The translations under genes and the position numbers were made by a program. 53,696 nt of DNA, taken from NCBI GenBank assembly GCA_964459845.1, contig CAYWOC010000012.1, positions 1 through 53,696 on the forward strand, written 5' to 3'. The stretch is from CALZFJ01 sp964459845 (GTDB lineage: Bacteria > Bacteroidota > Bacteroidia > Bacteroidales > Muribaculaceae). This document shows positions 1 to 6,809 of this stretch, in pieces. The notes beneath the pieces are model-generated. The model saw nothing but the letters and a program-made list of their open reading frames with translations, was not told the origin of the DNA and did no database searches. Numbering within the stretch: the first letter of the stretch is position 1; the number at the start of each line of letters is the position of its first letter.

Positions 1-47
1 TTTTATGCTGTATAACATGCTTCTTCAGCACATGCCCCGGCAGAGCG

Positions 48-55
48 CAAATTTA
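48..55 (-). promoter_or_regulatory. Possible -7 promoter box for a gene left of the window
   Basis: Read on the minus strand this is TAAATTTG, a full match to the Bacteroidota -7 consensus TAnnTTTG. No clear TTTG lies about 20 nt upstream. The gene it would serve is outside the window. A chance match in AT-rich intergenic DNA is possible. Confidence 0.35.
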
Positions 56-191
56 CCCCCGAATTTTAACAGATTTTTTGCACTCTATAGACGGCATTTC
101 CGCACATATTCCCGCTCTTTAGGCACCCGGCAACACTGAAATCCTCCCAATTCACAGCAAAAACATCATGCCCACCCACCGCAACACTCAT

Positions 192-229
192 AAAAAATGG
201 CCACGCAATTGTGCGCAGCCATTTTTTTT
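192..229 (-). terminator. Rho-independent terminator after the phosphodiester glycosidase gene
   Basis: An inverted repeat built on AAATGGC...GCCATTT, flanked by an A-run on the left and a T-run on the right, starts about 20 nt beyond the stop codon at 250. The symmetrical A/T flanks would let it work in both directions. It closes the minus-strand operon that begins near 5070. Confidence 0.7.
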
Positions 230-249
230 ATCACCGAAAAGCGTATTCT

Positions 250-2703
250 TTATTTTATGACAAACTTTTTTGAGACCGAGTCTCCACCACAATCCATCGT
301 GACGAGATAGAATCCTGTGGAAACATCTTTGACATTTACCTCAAAGTGGTTTTCTCCATTATGCACAGCAACATCCTTCAACACCAATTGCCGACCTGTC
401 ATCGTATAAACTGACATTTTCGCTTCTGCATCAGCGATAGACCTAAAATCGATTTTCAAAGTCTCCCCATCTACTACAACATTCAAGCTGCAATCTTCCT
501 TATCCTTAAAAACGCTTTCAGCTCTACCGAAATCTTCTGAATAATGAGCGACAAAGTTCCTCATAGGAAGTTCAAGTCCAGTTCCTTTCACTGCACTATT
601 AATGTTGAAGCGGACGCTTTTCACCGTCACAGGATATTCCTCGATAGGCAATGCGCTCAAATCTATAGTATATACCGTGTCGGCTCCTACAGACGTATCG
701 AATGTCAAAGTCTCAGGATTTTTATGAGAGGTCTTATAAACCACATTTATATTCTTTACAATTCCAAGTTTGTCAAACATCTGGAATGTGATGGAATCCG
801 GCAAACTATATGTGTTTTTTTCAACACCAAAAGATATATAAGGAGAACGACCTGATGTGAAATCGAACTTATAGGCCACTCCATCATTCCATCCCACCGG
901 TAGATTACCTGAACTTACAGTGAGATTTTTGACTCCAGACAATTTCGGAGACATTGCCGTCAAGTCAGACAACTGCACAAACTCAAGTTCCTTATTTCCA
1001 GGAATTTCTACCGTCACATTCACATCAAGCGACAAATTTTCAAATGTTCCAGTTAGCGTAGCCTTGCCATTTTTATGCCCATATACCACGCCATCAACAA
1101 CAGAACAAACTTCTTCATCGGACGATGTCCAAGCAAAAGCCGAAGGATCAAGGTTGAATGTGTCTCCGCCATCAGACCCTTCAATTCCTATGAGATAGCC
1201 CCGCTTCTTACTAACAATCACATCGGGATATGGCACATTTATTCCTTCTGCTGTGCGAGTATCAACGTCCATCACAGCAGCCATCCCATTCTTCTCAGCA
1301 TATATTTTCCCCGACATTCCTTTAGAACTTGAATGGAACACTCCAGCATCATCTACATATCCAAGCCCCGACGGCTCACACCGGAATGAGCATCCACTAA
1401 CGTCTTTCTCTAAAATATTGTCATATTTATTAAACCCTATGACACGGAGAGGAGTGAGCGAGATTGTAGATGGTGCTATATGCGGCTTGCTGAACGACAG
1501 ATGCTCAATAGTCGGGTTATCGGGGGCAAGAGACACCGCAAGCATAGCATCCTCAACAGGTCTAACCGAGCCACGCCCAGGAATATTGAGCATCGTTTCA
1601 TCAACAACAATAGCAGCCGAGCCTCCGCTGTCAAAATTCACGATATCCCAAGCCCCACGGTCGAGCATCCAGTTAGTCAAATCAACACAATCCACCGCAG
1701 CACTCTGTCCCGACATCTCATTTATCAGCATATACAATTTTGTGCCCTCCTTATTGATTCCGGCAAGAACATGTGCCGATGTTTCATACTCACGTCCATT
1801 TTCAAAATCATTGTATTCGCCATCGTGCAATTTACCGTCGTGGGCAAGACTTGGATAGCCATGAAACGCATTCTCAATATCGGCAGGAGCTACTCCCCAC
1901 GGAGTTGTTGGGAATTTCTGCGAAATCTTAATCTCATCGCCAGCTTTCACATGCCCGCGTATTGCAGCAGCCTTTTCATTCCTGAAAAACAGCACATAGT
2001 CAGTCTTAGTAGTCTGCAATGGAGACTCCGACACCTCAAGCACCTCACACGGTATATCAGCACCGTTCACGGTCCACTCACCTTTCGCACGGAATTTCAC
2101 ATACAGACCTTCGTCGGTCAATGTCATGCTATTGAATCTGTTGAACAGAACCGCATCACCATATAGCACTGTTGCGGCACGGTTATACTGATAAATATCT
2201 ACTATGGTTCCATCAGCAGCAGTGACATAGCAGCTCATACCATTCGGATTAAACACCGAAGCACGCTTATCTTTTGTTATGGCAAGCAGCGACCTCCCGG
2301 TGCGAGTATATGTCATCTCGCCGTCGCTGATATTGTTGCCTATGCAGATTCCCATGTCATAGCTGAAAAAATCATGGTTCCATGCCACCTTCACGCGATG
2401 TCCCTCTCGAGAGTTCTCTCGATAATGCGTCACCACGTCCCAGCGGTTCACATCAGGCACCTGATGCCGACTTTGCACTTGCTCCACTTTATTATACGGA
2501 TTTGTCAAGTCGACAACCGTCCACCACAAAATCAGCGGTTTGCTGTGGTAAATGATTTTAGTGTATTCGATGCCAGGTCCCACCATGTGGCTTTCCACTG
2601 TGTCGGCAACGCCCCAGTCTGGAGACGTAGCCACCATCTTAAACGGAAAAGCGCATATCGCCACGGCTGCAGCCGTGGCGATTATGCGAGTTGTTTTCTT
2701 CAT
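250..2703 (-). CDS. Secreted phosphodiester glycosidase (NAGPA-like) with T9SS sorting domain
   Basis: The 817-residue protein starts with a signal peptide (residues 1-26). Residues about 80-390 match the phosphodiester glycosidase domain of the NAGPA/exopolysaccharide family: an early AWNHDFF segment, FDSGGSAA at 357-364 (the family's usual DGGGS-type catalytic loop) and GRGSVRPVEDAM near 376-387. The middle (about 400-740) looks like beta-sandwich, Ig-like modules. The last 70 residues form a type A T9SS sorting domain (MSVYTMTGRQL, then a terminal TGFYLVTM segment ending in KKFVIK), so export through the T9SS and surface attachment are expected. Family members cleave sugar-1-phosphodiester bonds or trim glycans; the substrate here is unknown. 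It is the last gene of a probable operon with a TlpA lipoprotein (52-nt gap) and a metallophosphoesterase. Confidence 0.8.
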   Translation of the reverse strand: MKKTTRIIATAAAVAICAFPFKMVATSPDWGVADTVESHMVGPGIEYTKIIYHSKPLILWWTVVDLTNPYNKVEQVQSRHQVPDVNRWDVVTHYRENSREGHRVKVAWNHDFFSYDMGICIGNNISDGEMTYTRTGRSLLAITKDKRASVFNPNGMSCYVTAADGTIVDIYQYNRAATVLYGDAVLFNRFNSMTLTDEGLYVKFRAKGEWTVNGADIPCEVLEVSESPLQTTKTDYVLFFRNEKAAAIRGHVKAGDEIKISQKFPTTPWGVAPADIENAFHGYPSLAHDGKLHDGEYNDFENGREYETSAHVLAGINKEGTKLYMLINEMSGQSAAVDCVDLTNWMLDRGAWDIVNFDSGGSAAIVVDETMLNIPGRGSVRPVEDAMLAVSLAPDNPTIEHLSFSKPHIAPSTISLTPLRVIGFNKYDNILEKDVSGCSFRCEPSGLGYVDDAGVFHSSSKGMSGKIYAEKNGMAAVMDVDTRTAEGINVPYPDVIVSKKRGYLIGIEGSDGGDTFNLDPSAFAWTSSDEEVCSVVDGVVYGHKNGKATLTGTFENLSLDVNVTVEIPGNKELEFVQLSDLTAMSPKLSGVKNLTVSSGNLPVGWNDGVAYKFDFTSGRSPYISFGVEKNTYSLPDSITFQMFDKLGIVKNINVVYKTSHKNPETLTFDTSVGADTVYTIDLSALPIEEYPVTVKSVRFNINSAVKGTGLELPMRNFVAHYSEDFGRAESVFKDKEDCSLNVVVDGETLKIDFRSIADAEAKMSVYTMTGRQLVLKDVAVHNGENHFEVNVKDVSTGFYLVTMDCGGDSVSKKFVIK

Positions 2704-2755
2704 ATAAATTAAGCTTTATAGATAATGTTAATAAGTTTTGGTATAATCAGGTCGT

Positions 2756-3763
2756 TTATTTTCCTGCCATTATTTCATCCACTTTCTTTGCAAGGTCTTC
2801 TCCTTGAAGTCCTCGCGACAAAATAGTTCCGTCGGGTGATATAATCATAATATGCGGAATACCAACAAAACCATATACATCATACGGCACCTTCTGGGCA
2901 TCAAAGACAATGCTCCATGGAATTTCAAGCTCCTGAACAGCCATTTTTGTGTCTTCCACCTCATCACGCACTGCCACTCCTACAATAGTCATACCTTTAC
3001 CATTGTATTTCTTATAAATGGCCTTGAGTGTGGTGGTTATTTCATGACGACATGGAGGGCACCAGCTCGCCCAAAAATCAACCAACAGATAGTCGCCATT
3101 CTTGCCTATCATATCCGACAGCTTCCAAACTTTTCCATCAGGTTGCTTTACCGAGAAATCCACATATTTTGTGCCTTCTTTTGTCTTATCGGCAGTCTTG
3201 GCATATTCAAGGTAAGTCTTCACCTTAGGATTGTCGGCAAAGCCAGCAGGAGCTTCCGACACGAGTTTGCTCATCTGAGCATAATCAAGCCCAGCATTCA
3301 CCACATATCTTGTAAAAGCATACACTCCGAGTGGATTGTCGCGGTTCTCCTCATATGTTTTTTTATACAGGTTCACATAATCCTCATCAGTTCCTTCACC
3401 CATCAAATCCGTCTCAGCACTGCGGAACTTATTAAGATTCTCGCACAGGGGAGTTCCCGACACTTTCAGCGTGTGGGTATCGATTGTCAGCTCTGCCCCA
3501 GGTTCAAGAATCACCAATACGCCATCCTCTCCTACACGTACTTTTGCGAGGCATAGGCTGTCAATGGTGCCTTCTATGCGGAAAAATGAATTTTCCACCT
3601 TGGTCTTGGCGATAGTATCGCCTGTGGTCACATTGGTCAATGCAACATCTTCACCATCAACGCCCGAATCATCCCAAGTCACTGTAATGCTGTACTTATT
3701 GTCGCTGCACGAAGCCATCACGAGCAGCGCAGTTGCAGCAATAGTCGATAAAAACTTCTTCAT
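2756..3763 (-). CDS. TlpA-family lipoprotein disulfide reductase with DUF4369-type N-terminus
   Basis: The 335-residue protein has a lipoprotein signal with the lipobox cysteine at residue 19 (MASC). Residues 25-110 resemble the beta-rich DUF4369 domain typical of Bacteroidota TlpA/ResA-like proteins. The C-terminal 140 residues form a thioredoxin fold with an intact redox motif WCPPC at 234-238 and the cis-proline in GIPH near 303, so it should be active as a membrane-anchored periplasmic thiol reductase. The substrate is not evident. It lies 44 nt after the metallophosphoesterase and 52 nt before the phosphodiester glycosidase, on the same strand and with no obvious promoter between, so co-transcription is likely. 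Confidence 0.88.
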   Translation of the reverse strand: MKKFLSTIAATALLVMASCSDNKYSITVTWDDSGVDGEDVALTNVTTGDTIAKTKVENSFFRIEGTIDSLCLAKVRVGEDGVLVILEPGAELTIDTHTLKVSGTPLCENLNKFRSAETDLMGEGTDEDYVNLYKKTYEENRDNPLGVYAFTRYVVNAGLDYAQMSKLVSEAPAGFADNPKVKTYLEYAKTADKTKEGTKYVDFSVKQPDGKVWKLSDMIGKNGDYLLVDFWASWCPPCRHEITTTLKAIYKKYNGKGMTIVGVAVRDEVEDTKMAVQELEIPWSIVFDAQKVPYDVYGFVGIPHIMIISPDGTILSRGLQGEDLAKKVDEIMAGK

Positions 3764-3807
3764 AATATATTCCTTTATTTTTTATTGTTATTATATTTCT
3801 TTTTTTG

Positions 3808-5025
3808 TCACTTCTTAATACTCACCACATCAAGTATCGAATCGTTTTCAAGAGAATATGCTGTCATCGTCATATTCTTGTCATCGTAATTCACCACCTG
3901 ATACATGCGGGTTTCGGGTATTATCTTCGAGCCATCACGTTCTTTCCGAGCCACATACGCCTTAGGCGACATAAAGCTTATGATATACACAGGATGATTT
4001 CCATCTGCTGTTCCGCCACTTGATATTGTGCGCATATATCCATGTTCATGCCCTTGAAGCACCAGATGCACGCCATATTTTTCGAGCAGCGGGCGGAATG
4101 CATTGCGCACCACTGCATTGTTGCGGCTTTTACGCACAGAATAGACGGGATGGTGGAACATAACCACTTTCCATTTTGAGCCTGCCGACTGTAGCACCGA
4201 ACGCAGCCATTTATATTCTCCCATCACAGTGATTATGTCTTGAATGCCGTTAGTGTCAAGCACTATATATCTCAGGTCGGGCAAATCCACAAAATAGCTT
4301 TTTCCCATAGCCGTCTTTGCCCCATTCTGTGGATACACGAATGTCTTGGTCCAGCGAGGGTCTATCGTGAGGTACAACGACTTTATGTAATCATGATTGC
4401 CCGCAGCATTGATTATCGGCATAGCAGTTATTATGCTATCCACCGTGGAATAAAAATAATTCCAATACTTATCCACAGGAGCTTCAATCAAGTCGCCTCC
4501 ACATGCCCAAAAATCCACATCACCATATTTGTCATAAAGCCTTTTGAACCATTTTTTAGACTCTCCGCCTATGGTGTCCTGCACATCTCCGAAGTACAAG
4601 AATCTGCGGCTCGACAAGTTGCTCTGCGCCATAGTTGTTGTCATCCATGCCGAATGTGCGTTGCCTGTAGTCACTCTATAAGAATACCTGTCGCCAGGCT
4701 TCAAATTCTTAATCTCGGCATTATAGAAAGCATCCACTCCTCCACGGCTCTCCACCACAGCACCTTTTGCCTCAATTTCAGTGGTGTCACCATCGTGTGC
4801 AAGCTCAATATATGATTTTTCCAGACGGTCGCCACATCGCCACGACACCGTCCGCTGCGACAAGAAATCCTCTCCCGGAGTTAAAGTTATGCGGTCGGGC
4901 ACCACTGCCGATGCGTATTGCTCCTCAGGCATATTGCTGAACCATGCGCGCCAACGGCTCTTCACCCATAACGACACTCCTGCCGCAAGTGCCACGGCTA
5001 CTGCTATTTTCCAAATCTTTTTCAC
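3808..5025 (-). CDS. Purple-acid-phosphatase-like metallophosphoesterase
   Basis: The 405-residue protein has an N-terminal signal or anchor helix (residues 4-21), a fibronectin-like domain (about 45-130) and a calcineurin-type metallophosphoesterase domain (about 140-385). The dinuclear metal motifs are in order: FGDVQD (D147), GGDLIE (D178), GNHDY (N210, H211, D212), FHHPVYS and GHEHGY. This layout is that of purple acid phosphatases, which hydrolyse phosphomonoesters outside the cytoplasm. It is the first gene behind the promoter box at 5070-5077 and is followed closely by the TlpA lipoprotein and the phosphodiester glycosidase. That grouping suggests a surface phosphate-ester or glycan-processing unit, but this is inference. 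Confidence 0.85.
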   Translation of the reverse strand: MKKIWKIAVAVALAAGVSLWVKSRWRAWFSNMPEEQYASAVVPDRITLTPGEDFLSQRTVSWRCGDRLEKSYIELAHDGDTTEIEAKGAVVESRGGVDAFYNAEIKNLKPGDRYSYRVTTGNAHSAWMTTTMAQSNLSSRRFLYFGDVQDTIGGESKKWFKRLYDKYGDVDFWACGGDLIEAPVDKYWNYFYSTVDSIITAMPIINAAGNHDYIKSLYLTIDPRWTKTFVYPQNGAKTAMGKSYFVDLPDLRYIVLDTNGIQDIITVMGEYKWLRSVLQSAGSKWKVVMFHHPVYSVRKSRNNAVVRNAFRPLLEKYGVHLVLQGHEHGYMRTISSGGTADGNHPVYIISFMSPKAYVARKERDGSKIIPETRMYQVVNYDDKNMTMTAYSLENDSILDVVSIKK

Positions 5026-5069
5026 TTTCTATTCTTGATAGTTTTTTTGTCACTGATATCTCTTTTTTG

Positions 5070-5077
5070 CAAAAGTA
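5070..5077 (-). promoter_or_regulatory. -7 promoter box for the metallophosphoesterase operon
   Basis: The minus strand reads TACTTTTG, a full match to TAnnTTTG, 44 nt upstream of the start at 5025. The -33 region is weak. It sits just downstream of the gdhA terminator, which supports a new transcription unit starting here. Confidence 0.55.
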
Positions 5078-5111
5078 GCAATATTTTTCATTTCTGCATA
5101 CCTTTGAGCTA

Positions 5112-5153
5112 CACAAAAAAATAGCAGCCTCCTCACTCACGCGAGAGGGCTGC
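5112..5153 (-). terminator. Rho-independent terminator of gdhA
   Basis: On the minus strand a stem GCAGCC/GGCTGC (5124-5129 with 5148-5153), extended inward by partial CTC/GAG pairing, is followed by TATTTTTTT. It lies about 60 nt past the gdhA stop. Confidence 0.8.
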
Positions 5154-5214
5154 CTAAGATATAAAGAATCAAACTGTAAAAATATTTTCGTTTCGTGGTC
5201 AAATGCTATATTTT

Positions 5215-6549
5215 TTAGATTATGCCTTGCGCCATCATGGCATTTGCCACTTTCATGAAGCCTGCCACATTTGCGCCTTTCACATAATTCACATAGCCAT
5301 CGGCAGTCTTGCCATAGCGCACACATTGCGCATGGATATTTGCCATGATGCCTTTCAGCTTCTCATCCACCTCCTCGGCTGTCCAAGTTAGCTTCTGGGA
5401 GTTTTGAGCCATTTCAAGTCCCGACACCGAAACTCCTCCGGCATTTGCAGCCTTGCCGGGAGCATACAGTATCTTGGCTTCGATAAACTGATGCACCGCT
5501 TCTGGAGTGGATGGCATATTCGCACCCTCCGACACGGCAATGCATCCGTTTTCGAGCAAGGTGCGAGCATCATCGCCGTCAAGCTCATTTTGAGTTGCCG
5601 ATGGCATAGCGATATCGCACTTCACACTCCAAGGACGGCCTCCATCGAAATATTCGCAACCGTATTCCTCCGCAAATTCACGGATACGTCCACGATATAT
5701 ATTCTTCAATTTAAATATGTAGTCAAGTTGTTCGCGAGTGATACCTTCCGGCACATATATTGTGCCGTTTGAATCGCTCATCGTCACGACCTTTGCTCCG
5801 AGCTGAAGCAGTTTGTCGGCTGTATATGTAGCCACATTTCCCGAACCCGAAATCGCCACAGTCTTGCCTTTTATGTCAATACCTCGTGTCGCAAGCATAT
5901 TAAGCAAGAAATAAACGTTGCCATAGCCCGTGGCCTCAGGACGAATCAGAGAGCCTCCGAATTCAAGACCTTTGCCGGTAAATGTGCCTGTGTGCTCGTG
6001 TGTCATCTTCTTGTATGCTCCAAACATATAGCCCACTTCTCGTCCACCGACTCCTATGTCACCGGCAGGCACATCTGTGTCAGGCCCGATATGACGGCCA
6101 AGCTCTGAGACAAACGCTTGGCAGAATCTCATCACTTCCATATCAGATTTTCCTTTGGGGCTAAAATCCGAGCCGCCTTTTCCGCCTCCCATCGCCAGTG
6201 TTGTCAATGAGTTCTTAAACGTCTGTTCAAAAGCAAGGAATTTCAATATCGACTGATTGACCGACGAGTGGAAACGTATGCCGCCCTTATACGGGCCGAT
6301 AGCATTGTTATGCTGAATGCGATAGCCCATATTGGTCTGCACTTTCCCCTTGTCATCAACCCACGACACGCGGAATGAATAAATTCTATCTGGAATACAT
6401 AGTCTTTCTATAAGATTGTAGCGTTCAAATTCTGGATGTTCGTTATATACGTCTTCGATTGTAGTCAGCACTTCCTCAACCGCCTGAAGATATTCAGGCT
6501 CGTTAGGGAATCTGCGTTTCAAGTCATTTAACACTTCGCTTGCTTTCAT
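5215..6549 (-). CDS. gdhA: NADP-type glutamate dehydrogenase
   Basis: The enzyme interconverts 2-oxoglutarate plus ammonium and glutamate in the cytoplasm, the main ammonium-assimilation route in gut Bacteroidales. From the start chosen here it is 444 residues, the usual length of hexameric bacterial GDH. Motifs are PYKGGIRFH (K88), GGGKGGSDF (K124) and VPAGDIGVGGRE (catalytic D164), followed by a Rossmann nucleotide-binding turn GSGNVA. The reading frame is open to a codon at 6621, but a perfect -7 promoter box at 6599-6606 lies inside that extension and the extra residues do not look like GDH. ATG at 6549 (MKASEVLNDL) is therefore preferred. It is monocistronic, with its own promoter and terminator. 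Confidence 0.95.
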   Translation of the reverse strand: MKASEVLNDLKRRFPNEPEYLQAVEEVLTTIEDVYNEHPEFERYNLIERLCIPDRIYSFRVSWVDDKGKVQTNMGYRIQHNNAIGPYKGGIRFHSSVNQSILKFLAFEQTFKNSLTTLAMGGGKGGSDFSPKGKSDMEVMRFCQAFVSELGRHIGPDTDVPAGDIGVGGREVGYMFGAYKKMTHEHTGTFTGKGLEFGGSLIRPEATGYGNVYFLLNMLATRGIDIKGKTVAISGSGNVATYTADKLLQLGAKVVTMSDSNGTIYVPEGITREQLDYIFKLKNIYRGRIREFAEEYGCEYFDGGRPWSVKCDIAMPSATQNELDGDDARTLLENGCIAVSEGANMPSTPEAVHQFIEAKILYAPGKAANAGGVSVSGLEMAQNSQKLTWTAEEVDEKLKGIMANIHAQCVRYGKTADGYVNYVKGANVAGFMKVANAMMAQGII

Positions 6550-6598
6550 TAGCTTTAAGTCTTTTTTTTGAATATATATTTTTATACCATTCGATACG

Positions 6599-6606
6599 CA
6601 AAGATA
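6599..6606 (-). promoter_or_regulatory. -7 promoter box of gdhA
   Basis: The minus strand reads TATCTTTG, a full match to TAnnTTTG, about 50 nt before the ATG at 6549. No good TTTG is seen at the -33 spacing. Its position inside the longest reading frame fixes the start choice for gdhA. Confidence 0.6.
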
Positions 6607-6709
6607 ACAATAATTTTCCATATTACTATCATTTTGTCACAAAAATATCATATTTTGTGTACATTTTTTACTTTTCACGCCTATTTACAGCACTTTCGGC
6701 ATATTCACA

Positions 6710-6757
6710 CAAAAAAAATAGACTGCTGGCATCGGTAATATTGATACCAGCAGTCTA
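6710..6757 (-). terminator. Rho-independent terminator after the GH3/serine hydrolase gene
   Basis: A perfect 11-bp stem (TAGACTGCTGG at 6719-6729 with its complement at 6747-6757) is followed on the minus strand by a T-run of eight. It lies about 55 nt past the stop at 6810 and closes the two-gene unit that starts near 11400. Confidence 0.9.
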
Positions 6758-6809
6758 TGATATTGCTTGTGAGCTCGCAGTACGTTCAATTCACGATTGC
6801 CATCACTGT

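Noticed and set aside
1480..2166. 228-codon plus-strand frame within the phosphodiester glycosidase gene
   Set aside because: Shadow of a gene with clear catalytic motifs and a signal peptide; no start context or similarity.
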